NCBI GenBank assembly: GCA_907163345.1
Contig: CAJQUN010000042.1
Coordinates: 4,693,043 to 4,757,042, forward strand
Direction: 5' to 3'
Origin: Haberlea rhodopensis
Lineage: Eukaryota > Streptophyta > Magnoliopsida > Lamiales > Gesneriaceae
DNA length: 64,000 nucleotides
Part shown: one piece after another, positions 54,584-64,000 of the stretch
How positions within the stretch are numbered: the stretch's first letter is position 1
Layout of the letters: the number at the start of each line of letters is the position of its first letter
The notes under the pieces: model-generated
What the model was told of the DNA's origin: nothing
Databases searched by the model: none
Seen by the model: the letters and a program-made list of their open reading frames with translations, nothing else
Translations under genes and position numbers: made by a program

Positions 54584-56887
54584 TGTAGGGACCCCAAATC
54601 CTAATCTCGTCATTAGTGCATTTATAATCATCATTAGTGCATAATCATATCATTAAGGCTTCTTATTTATAGCATATCTTGCATATAAATTCCCAAAACA
54701 AAATCCTACTCGATTATTCGATACAGCTCAATTCATATATGTATGCACTTATCATTGCACTAATCACGTTCTCAATTCATCCTGCAATGTTTAGTCTCAA
54801 TTAAATTGCATGTAATACTCGAATGGAAAGAGAATTATCAACGATGTTTATACAATCCACATACACCTATCTCTATGTTCACATACGAGCATTTAATAAA
54901 TAAAAACGTATCTATCATATACATTTGTCATTCTCAACCAATACAGGTACCTCGCTCCTAGAAGCATCTTTATTCAATAGTTTGGCTCATTTCCGATAAC
55001 AATTTCATACATTTTACCTGTTTCAACAGAAACAGCCCCCACACGGGTGAGCATACCAATAACATAATCATATTATCATTGAATATACAATTAATAATTT
55101 ACAGAACATAAAGCTGCAAATTGAGATAATAATCCTTGGATATACCATAAACCATATGGGATCTCACGTTGTTCCTGTTCTCACAACAACCAAAATCATC
55201 AACTCCAAAATTAGTTAAATCATCACAACAACGAATTGTTGTACTCATATTCATTAAACACCAGCTCTATAATCAATAATAACTAAATCATTACAATAAT
55301 GATTTACTGAATTATACATCTCAATCATCAATTCCTGGGTTATATTTCATTATATCACATCGCTCGCTCCATAGCGGCAGCACCATAATCCCTCGCACGC
55401 TCGACAGTGGTGGCATCATAACCATTGCTCGCTCAACAACAGCAGTATCATAACCATAGCACGCTCAATAGCTGCATCACACTAATTCATAACATTTACC
55501 AATTCCACGCAACAATAATATATCATTCGTTAATCATAACAATAATATATTTACATATGCTCGTACGCCACACGTACCTTAGAGTCGACAATATGATTTA
55601 GGCATCTTCCATAATCGGGGCCTCGTGCAGTATCTATATTGAATGTCAATTCAATATTAATATTTCAACGATAACTCTCACAATCATTCCACATATATTA
55701 TAAAAACTCGTCTTGCCTCATATCATTCTTAGTTAAGATTGTCGTACACCGTACTACTCAACCAACCCATTTTTATCATTTATTAACTTGAGTCATCAAT
55801 TAACTTGATTAAGTAGTATTTTCAATTCTAACGTTTTTCATTTAATACCTTCTTCCATTTGTTCAAGATTTTCCTTAGAATATCAAAATTATCATAATGA
55901 TCATCTATAAAACACCACTTTTCAACTTCCATAGCTTTACAATTTTTTTTTCAAAAATTACGGCCCACGATCAATCGCTATCCATCTCGTGATCGATCGC
56001 GAGGTGCCCAAAAATTGGTGTCAAATTTCTGCCCTCCGTGATCGATCGCGATCTTGTCCGCGATGGATCGCAAGCACTATACATCGCCCTGGAGTTGCTT
56101 TATTGTTGTGCGATCGATCGCGGCACTCTGTAAGTGTGAAAATCCTCCATTTTTAGGCACACACCCCATTCATTACACATATCACATAATATATAACCCA
56201 CTTCTCAACTAGAATACACCAAAACACCTCCAAAACACAACATTAACAACTTCACTACATAATACTTTAACATACTAACATTTACCACAATTCCATTAAC
56301 TCAAAAACATCAACAAGTCAATACAACTCATTTATACTCATACCTTTTCTCCCTATACTTTGAATCTTCCAATACAAGTTTCAACAAGACAAAATCCAAG
56401 CAATTTCAAGTGGTTTTTGTTGGAAGAAGCAAATGAAAAGTTTGGGGGGGAAAAAGGGATTTATTGTATTTTTATGGTGTGTTGTGTGAAATTGTGTGAT
56501 GGTATGCCTTTATAATTTCAACATTGCATTTAACACATTCATCCATACTATAATACACCAACATGTATAATTAACCTCCAACTCATGACATCTTAAATCA
56601 TTTCATCAATCTACAATTAAATTACACAATTTACAATTTCATATGACAAATTCATGATTATCACACAATCCGGCTATACTTGGTTTATTCTCAAAATCGA
56701 GTACAAAGTACATAATTTATGTCGACCATTTACCACTTCAAAAATTATGACTTACTCATAATATATTTTACCACACTCAATTTATCTCGAAACTGAGTCT
56801 AAATACAAAATGACACTTATTTATAATTATCCCTTATTTATCACAATAAACTCAATTAATAAAGGTTATTAAGTTCTAAGCATCACA
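54584..56887 (-). mobile_element. solo LTR in copia A with target duplication ATATG
   Basis: The 2304-bp block starts TGTAGGGACCCC and ends GCATCACA on the plus strand, flanked by ATATG at 54579-54583 and 56888-56892. Removing it rejoins copia A in frame (CLAY then ASNLNAKDTF). TATAAAGG on the minus strand at 56507-56514 and the general layout place the LTR in minus orientation. It holds a palindrome cluster at 55970-56125. A ~45-60-bp repeat with GCTCGCTC(C/A)A, GC(A/G)GCA and CATAA(T/C)C words lies near 55365-55490. Confidence 0.93.
55970..56125. repeat. GATCGATCGC palindrome cluster in the solo LTR
   Basis: Several related words lie within 155 bp: GTGATCGATCGCGAGG, GTGATCGATCGCGATC, GCGATGGATCGC and GCGATCGATCGCGG. 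The same word set is clustered at 18295-18400. Confidence 0.85.
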
Positions 56888-57388
56888 ATATGCATCTAAT
56901 CTCAATGCTAAGGATACGTTTGATGTGCGTGCAAAACAATATATTTTCTTAGGTATCTTTTGCATCAAAAAGGTTTTAAACTCCTTGATCCTTTCAAGAG
57001 ATAACCAATCCTCATGTTCAACCATATTTCCAATCCTACAATATTCGGACATGTTTGAGATTAATGATCCAGTTCCTACCAGTCAATGTACCGGCTTCAG
57101 TCCTTGACCATTCATTGAGACAATCCAACAGAACTCACAGACCACCATCTTGGACAAAAGAATACATATGCTCTGCCACTTCAAATGTTTTAAACCCATC
57201 TAACCCTTTGACTCCTTCTACTCTATATCTTATTTCGAATTACATCACATATGATAGAATTTCACCAGCATATCACTCGTATCTAGCTAATATTTTCCAA
57301 AATTCTGAGTTATCATCTTACAAGGAGGCACTGATACTAGATGGCAAGAGGCAATGGATGCTGAAATAACAGCCTTGGAGGCAAACAA
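56888..57388 (+). pseudogene. copia A: post-integrase linker and RT start, broken by copia B
   Basis: After the LTR the frame continues ASNLNAKDTFDVRAKQYIFL, the usual copia wording after the integrase. A degenerate linker with several frame changes follows. The RT N-terminus appears near 57335 (RWQEAMDAEITALEAN in a shifted frame). At 57389 copia B begins, with AACAA just before it as the likely target duplication. The rest of copia A RT and RNase H should lie right of copia B, beyond the window. Confidence 0.85.
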
Positions 57389-57762
57389 TGTTAGCATAAA
57401 ATACCCAGCAAGCCAAACGTTGGCCCGATGGGCTTTATGAGCCCTAGCCCACTTAGCTGTCTCATGACATTATAAATATAAGGTTCACTCTAGGGTTATA
57501 TAATTCCATTCAATACTCTCATAAGTCGTCATCACACTAGCACTGGTGTCGTGCTTGTAGATCTGGTCAGGTTGATTGGACTCGAGGATCACCGCCGCAG
57601 ATTGATTTCGCTGTTCATCGGTAATTCTCTTTTCGTGCATTTATATTGATATTTGCATAATAATACATGAATCAGGCGCGATCGTCCGTCCCCGGGTCAG
57701 ATCTGTTTACTGTTTATTTTCCGCTGCGTTTGGATCTGGCGCCGGGGTACGGAAACCCAACA
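57389..57762 (+). repeat. 5' LTR of copia B
   Basis: 374 bp, starting TGTTAGCATAAAATACC and ending GGAAACCCAACA, directly before the primer site. The TATA box TATAAATA is at 57471-57478. Preceding bases AACAA (57384-57388) are probably the target duplication; the other copy is beyond the window. Confidence 0.92.
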
Positions 57763-57763
57763 G

Positions 57764-57775
57764 TGGTATCAGAGC
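57764..57775 (+). other. primer-binding site of copia B
   Basis: TGGTATCAGAGC, a perfect match to the site used by initiator tRNA-Met in plant LTR retrotransposons, one base after the LTR end. Confidence 0.95.
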
Positions 57776-59861
57776 CAGGTTGCGTTTTGATTCATGTTTT
57801 TGATGATTAATTTTGTTAGATCGTTCCCAATCGATGCTAATCGTGTTCGATTTTTTTTTTTTGAAATCAAATCCGAAATCAAATCATACTGTCCGAAAAA
57901 AATTATCAAAAATATCCACTGTTCATCGTTTTTCAGAATTTTTCCGGCAGCCTCGCGCGGCGGCACACGCGGCGGAGAAGTGTTCTCCACCACCGTGCGT
58001 CGCCTACGAATGACTGCGCTTCAATGTTCGTCACGGTCAGTGATTTAATGCGCAGTATGAGTCGCGAGAAGCCACTGGATTTTTTCCCAAAAACCATTCG
58101 CGTCCGATTCGTTCTCCATTCTTCCGCGCCGAGTTGATTTATCTTGTAGAGAACTCGATGTGCGCGGCTCCAGATCGGCGAGATGAAGGCAGAGGCGCGA
58201 GATGAAGGCGGCGGCGCGAGCTAGGGTTTCTGAAACCCTAGCCGCCGCGGCTGTCATTTGTGGAAGGAGATGAATAGTGCCACTTACCCTAATTTTCGAT
58301 TTTCAATTAAAAAAAAAAAAAAATTATTTTTTATTAAATCCGAAAATAGGGTATTTTGGGTTGAAATTGATTTTCTAATTTTGGATCCAAATTGTTTGGA
58401 GTCCATAAATTTTTTTGGGGTCATTTTTGATGTTTTTATCCGGATATTATTTTTTGAAAAATAAATCATAAACTTAATTAATTAAAAATATGATTTTTAA
58501 TTTATTAAGTGTAAAATAGAGATTTTACAAATTAATTACAAATTAGATGAAAATGTTTCATTTAATTTATTTTTCAATTAATCTTATGATTTGAAAGGTA
58601 AAATATAGATTTTATCAATTAGTTGAAATTTAATTAATTAGAAATTAAATAAAATTGTTTTATTTAATTTGTTAATTTTATTTTCAATTAATGATACGAT
58701 TAGTGGGGAAACGATAGAATAAATTAATTATTGTGCTCTAATTACATGTGATGTGATTAGTTTAATTACATTTAATGTGGATGCATGGTGGATGATTACG
58801 GGCCTTGACCAATATGTTTAGGTGAATGTTTAGGTTTTATTGTTTCATTATAATTATGATTTTGGTTTTCGGGCCTGCGAGCCTGCTCTCTCTTTTGTTT
58901 CTGATGTATCCCACCCCGGATTTGTATCCCTATTCTCTTGTTTGCACGATTTAAATGTAAAATCTTTAGAATTAGTGGGAGATCAAGATTGAAGACGGAG
59001 CATCAAGAATCAAGACTTGTATGATGGAAACAAAATGTAATAGGATTGCATTGCATACCTGCATCACCTTAGACAGACTCGTGATCCACGTATGGCTCAC
59101 GTGGATCAATTAGGAAAAGGCCGTAATCGTCCATATTTATTTTTATTATGCATGTGATGTATGATAAATGTTTGTTTGTATGTTTTATTAGTACATATGA
59201 TTGCATGAATAAAACATAGTTGCATGAATCCGGCAAACAAACAAGCAAGCACTTGATGAGATTTTAAATGGAGTTAAATCCCTCTTTTGAATATGATTCA
59301 AAATTTTAATATCAAACTGTGAAGGGGAGCTCAAAAGAGTTTGATGCTTCCTGTCTTCCATCAACAGTTAAGCCATGAGACGCTACTCGTGTCAAGTGTC
59401 TTGTCTCACCCTCGTGGGGGGCATCTAGCATGAGAAAGCTGTGTGTTTAACTGCCACTTAATTAAGGATAGGGTTCTGTTAACCTTTAAGATTGCTCACC
59501 CTCGTGGGGTCTTATTGGCGGACATTACCATCCGTGGGATGGGTTAGTTTGACGTGAGAAGGCATAATTGGCCTGCCTCCGTAGGGTTATGCCAATTACG
59601 AGACGAATATCTTGGGGGTTGCATATGATGCAACTGTTAGCTACCTTTAGTATCATGAAGCTGGCTGGACCCTCGCCCAGGGCTTTCATGAGCTAGTTGG
59701 ACTCCAAGCCCATTAAGAAAATATGATTTTCCGTTCATTTGTCAAGAGGGTGATAAATTCGAAAAATTTAGTGGGAGCATTCAATAACAAAGTCCATGTT
59801 TTTGAATTAATTAATAATCAAACGATTTGCTTATATTTTCTGTTTATTTTTCAGTATTAAA
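57776..59861 (+). other. long 5' leader of copia B with strong stem-loops
   Basis: About 2.1 kb between primer site and gag without a credible gene; ORFs at 57794-58048, 58258-58464 and others are compositional. A perfect 10-bp stem with a 7-base loop lies at 59082-59108 (TGATCCACGT...ACGTGGATCA). Smaller stems follow: CCATCC-gtg-GGATGG (59528-59542), GGCATAA...TTATGCC (59561-59593), GTTGCAT-atg-ATGCAAC (59618-59634), and CATGAAGC...GCTTTCATG with one bulge (59654-59690). CACCCTCGTGGGG occurs twice, near 59408 and 59498. Such a leader would normally hold packaging and dimerisation signals. Confidence 0.7.
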
Positions 59862-62800
59862 ATGGCCAAGAATCCGATCGCATCTATTCTCGATACAAAC
59901 AAATTAACTGGGCAAAACTACAATGATTGGCTAAGAAATTTGAAAATTGTTCTGGATTCTGAAAAATTGACGTATGTGCTTACGAAGCTACCCCCTGGAA
60001 AGGTTCCCGAGGGTTCGACTCCTGATGAGATTGAAACTATCCAGAAATGGAAGGATGACGATCTCAAAACGCGATGCTATATGATGGCATCAATGTCGAA
60101 TGAACTTCAGAGACAGCATGAACAAATGAACCATGCCGCCGAGATTCATACTCACCTGCAAGAGTTGTATGGTGAGCATACTCGTTCTCTACGTTACAGT
60201 GTTGTCAAAGACCTATTCCGTGCCCATATGAGGGAAGGGTCTTCAGTCCAAGCTCATGGGTTGAAGATGATAGGTCTTATTGAGAAACTTGCTAGCTTAG
60301 ATACGATCTTGGAGAACGAATTGGCGTTGGATGTGATCCTTCAGTCTCTACCAGACTCATTCAAACAATTTGTGGTGAACTTCAACATGCACAAAATGGA
60401 GTGCACACTTGCAGAGCTTGTCAATATGTTGACTACTGCTGAGGCTGCTATGAAAGAGGAAAAGCCTGTTCTGTTGATTAATTCTTCTTCTAAATCCAAG
60501 AAGAGTTCTTGGCCTAAGAAGAGGAAGGATACTGGGAAACGTTCTCAGCCTGCACCACAAAAGAAAAAGGCAAAGCGGCCGACTGCGTCAATTAATGAAG
60601 AACAAAAATGCTTCCATTGCGGTAAACCTGGGCATTGGAGGAGAAACTGCAAGGAATATCAGGATCAGAAGCGTTCTGGACCAGGTATATTCTTTGTTGA
60701 AGTTAATGTTTCCATTAGTTCAGCTTCTTGGGTATTGGATACCGGTTGTGGATCACATCTGTGTAATAATATGCAGGTGATGACAAGAAGCAGCAAGCTG
60801 CAAAATGATGAGATCTTTTTGAGGCTTGGAAATGGTGCAAGGGTTGCAGCCACATCTATTGGAAAAGTTAATTTAGCTCTAGATTCTGGTTTTGATTTAG
60901 TTTTAAACGATTGTTTATTTGTTCCAGACTTGATTAAGAACATTATTTCTATTCCTGTTTTGGACAGAGAAGGTTTTTCTTTTAATATTTCAAATGGGAT
61001 TTGTCATATTTTAAAGAATGGTTCTATTATTGGTTCTGGCACTTTGTTAAATGATCTGTATGATTTGAAACTAGCTGATACACCGGTTTGCTTTCAACAA
61101 AAGGGAAAACGTAAGGCTGATAATCTATCTCCTGCACACATTTGGCATGCTAGGTTTGGTCATATTTCTAAGGGAAGGATGAGTAAACTGGTGAGTGAAA
61201 AATTGTTTGATTCATCAGACTTGGATTCATTACCCACTTGCAAATCTTGTCTCAAGGGAAAAATGACAAAAAGACCTTTCGGTGGTCATCCTGAGCGAGC
61301 CAAAAGTCTGTTGGATTTGATCCATTCGGATGTTTGTGGGCCGTTAAGTGTTAGCGCACGAGGAGGATATTCTTACTTCATTACCTTTATAGATGACTAC
61401 TCACGATTTGGGTATGTCTATCTTATGAGGTACAAGTCTGAATCTTTTGAAAAGTTCAAAGAATTCAGACATGAAGTAGAAAAGCAACTAGGAACAAGTG
61501 TTAAAACACTTCGATCTGATCGGGGTGGTGAATACTTGAGCACCGAGTTCATAGATTACCTTAAAGAGAATGGGATTCTCTCTCAGTGGACTCCGCCTGG
61601 AACACCACAGCTTAATGGTGTGGCTGAGCGAAGGAATCGAACTTTATTAGATATGGTTCGATCAATTATGAGTTCCACTGAGCTTCCGACATCGTTTTGG
61701 GGCTATGCGCTTGAAACAACATGTCATTTGTTGAACAGAGCTCCTTCAAAGACAGTTATTTCTACTCCATATATGATATGGAATGGAAAGTCACCTAATT
61801 ATAATTATTTAAAGGTTTGGGGTTGCACTGCTTATGTGAAGCAGATGGTAGATGACAAACTGGATATGAGATCCATATTATGTTATTTTGTGGGATATCC
61901 TAAAGAAACTAGAGGTTATTATTTTTATAACCCACGGGAACAAAAGGTGTTTGTTTCCAGAAATGCTACATTCTTAGAAAATGAGTTTCTGAAGAATATA
62001 GATGGGAAGGATATGAACCTTGAAGTAGTTCAAGAACCACAAATTTCTACCCCAATGGAAGCAAGTATAATTTCTGAACCATCAATTGAACCTGAAGTAC
62101 ACGCACCAAGGAGATCTGAAAGGGTTTCAAGAGCTCCTGATAGAATGAATCTACTCCTTGAAAGTAGTCAAGAAATAGACCATGGATATGATCCTTGGAC
62201 TTTCAAGGAGGCGATGTCAGATATTGATTCGGGAAATTGGCAAGATGCCATGAAATCTGAAATGGACTCCATGTACTCTAATAAGGTATGGACCTTAGTG
62301 GATCCTCCTGTGGGAATTGTTCCCATAGGTTGCAAATGGATCTATAAGCGAAAGCTTGGGGTGGATGGAAAGGTGATTACCTATAAGGCACGTTTGGTTG
62401 CAAAAGGTTATACTCAAAGACAAGGAGTTGACTATGAGGAAACTTTTTCACCAGTAGTGATGCTAAAGTCTATTCGGATTTTATTAGCAATATCTGCATA
62501 TTATGACTATGAGATATGGCAAATGGATGTGAAGACTGCTTTTCTCAATGGTGACATTGATGAAGAAATTTATATGAAGCAGCCAGAAGGCTTCACATCC
62601 ATTGGGAGTGAGCAAAAGGTTTGCAAACTCCAGAGGTCCATTTATGGGCTAAAGCAGGCGTCCCGAAGTTGGAATATCCGTTTTGATAACACTATCAAAG
62701 AGTTTGGTTTTGTTAAAAATCCGGAAGAAGCATGCGTTTACAAGAAGGTTAGTGGGAGTGCGGTTACATTTGTAGTGCTTTATGTCGATGATATCCTACT

Positions 62801-63763
62801 CATTGGGAATGATATAGGATTGATGAAATCGACTAAAGCATGGTTATCTGCTAAGTTCTCTATGAAAGATTTGGGAGAAGCATCCTATGTGCTTGGCATA
62901 AGGATCTATAGGGATAGATCTAAGAGGATGCTGGGGCTCTCTCAATCTATGTACATAAATACTGTGCTAAAAAGGTTTAGCATGGAACAGTCAAAAAGGG
63001 GATATCTTCCAACATGTCATGGTGTTCATCTCTCGAGGTCAATGAGCCCAAAGACTGATGAAGAGAGAGAAAAGATGGCATCAATACCATATGCTTCGGC
63101 TGTTGGAAGCATAATGTATGCTATGATATGTACTAGGCCTGATGTGGCATATGCTCTTAGTGTAACGAGCAGATATCAGGCAGATCCCGGTGAAGGTCAC
63201 TGGAAAGCTGTGAAAACAATCCTTAAGTACTTACGAAGAACTCAGGATATATTCATGGTTTTTGGATCCGAAAGTGGAGAGCTGAAACTTGAAGGCTACG
63301 TTGATGCTAGTTTTCAGTCAGACGTAGATGACTCTAAATCGATGTCCGGATTTGTATTGGTGGTGCTGTCTCTTGGAAGAGTTCCAAGCAAGACACCACA
63401 GCGGATTCCACCACTGAAGCTGAATACATTGCAGCATCAGATGCAGCTAAAGAGGCAGTTTGGATGAGAAATTTCATCCAAGAGTTGGGTGTAATTTCCA
63501 GTGCAGTTGACCCAGTCTCTGTGTACTGTGACAACAATGGAGCTATTGCACAAGCAAAAGAGCCAAGATCTCATCAAAAATCCAAACATATACTGAGAAA
63601 ATACCACCTAATTCGAGAGATAGCTGGTAGAGGCGACATCCTTATCGAGAGAGTTGCTTCAACAGACAATGTGGCAGATCCACTGACGAAGCCTTTACCA
63701 CGACTGGTGTTCGAGAGACATCTTGAGAAGATGGGCTTGAGGAACATGGGTAGTTGGCTTTAG
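59862..63763 (+). pseudogene. copia B gag-pol polyprotein with a single frameshift in RNase H
   Basis: The first frame, 59862-63467, is open for 1201 residues. Gag starts MAKNPIASILDTNKL with TGQNYNDWLRNLK. The zinc knuckle CFHCGKPGHWRRNC is at about 250-263. The protease DTG is in WVLDTGCGSHLC near 290. The pre-integrase HIWHARFGHIS is near 427. Integrase covers DVCGPLSVSARGG, FIDDYSRFGYVY and GTPQLNGVAERRN. RT has KARLVAKGYTQ and the catalytic LYVDDILLIGN near 974. RNase H starts at EGYVDASFQSD near 1144. At about 63358 the frame shifts and continues as ADSTTEAEYIAAS...KSKHILRKYHLIRE to a stop at 63763. The order PR-IN-RT-RH marks Ty1/copia. Apart from that one change the protein looks whole, so this is a young copy or the shift is a sequence error. 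Confidence 0.95.
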
Positions 63764-64000
63764 GAAATTATTAAGTCATAAATGATATCATTTGAATCAA
63801 TAGTTGATTGATTGTATTTATAATCATATTGTGACAGATCTTTGTTTGATTATTAATAAATGTGGCATTCTTCATCTATTTACCCATGTATCATGATGCA
63901 TTGATGAAGTCCTTGAGATTGCTATAGTCCACAGAATGTGGTTACGCATATGATGGTGACCATGAAATACATTCTCGACTGCGATTTCTAAATGTTCCTG
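63764..64000 (+). other. 3' region of copia B, continues beyond the window
   Basis: No LTR start (TGTTAGCATAAA) has appeared by 64000, so more than 235 bp separate the pol stop from the 3' LTR. No ORF seen. Confidence 0.6.

Noticed and set aside
57794..58464. ORFs in the copia B leader
   Set aside because: Low-complexity frames across A/T-rich and G/C-rich leader; no gag or envelope-like features.

Overview
This is a plant nuclear window, most likely from a eudicot. It holds two recognisable host genes in a large excess of transposable-element sequence: Ty1/copia, Ty3/gypsy chromovirus, L1-type LINE, Helitron, hAT and foldback MITEs. The species cannot be named from the sequence. AT-rich spacers, GT-AG introns, an LBD37/38/39-type transcription factor and a secretory class III peroxidase all fit a flowering plant.

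Layout: 1-2571 is the 5' end of a minus-strand LTR retrotransposon cut by the window edge. 2900-5300 is a non-coding block of four kinds of tandem repeat. 6538-7300 is an intact two-exon class II LOB-domain gene, followed by a small non-autonomous Helitron (8156-8379) and a MITE (10856-11174). 11656-15645 is a minus-strand copia derivative with only a broken gag. 16615-17874 is a solo LTR with a perfect 5-bp target duplication. 18643-25337 is an end-to-end LINE on the minus strand with a 14-bp target duplication; its ORF1 is open and its ORF2 has two frameshifts.

From 28065 to 40537 a four-exon class III peroxidase runs on the minus strand. Its third intron is about 10.9 kb because a Helitron of about 9.2 kb, coding on the opposite strand, lies inside it. 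The Helitron has HUH/Y2 Rep, PIF1-like helicase and RPA-like OB-fold exons and a 3' hairpin followed by CTAG. Its Rep region carries an internal deletion at a short microhomology, and its helicase is frameshifted in an A8 run. All four peroxidase exons keep frame, so the host gene may still work.

From about 41.2 kb to the right edge the window is a nested stack of retroelements. An old plus-strand copia element (copia A) has been hit by a minus-strand chromovirus with a coiled-coil ORF before gag (41580-50785), a solo LTR in the protease region (51589-53378, duplication AAGTT), another solo LTR between integrase and RT (54584-56887, duplication ATATG), and a younger copia element (copia B, from 57389) at the start of RT. 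Copia B has an LTR, tRNA-Met primer site, a 2.1-kb structured leader and one long gag-pol with a single frameshift in RNase H; its 3' end is beyond the window.

I found no operon, CRISPR array, rRNA or tRNA gene. The most interesting items are the Helitron inside the peroxidase intron with its deletion scar and RPA-like exons, the extra coiled-coil ORF of the chromovirus, the stem-loops in the copia B leader, and the GATCGATCGC palindrome clusters shared by two LTR-like regions.
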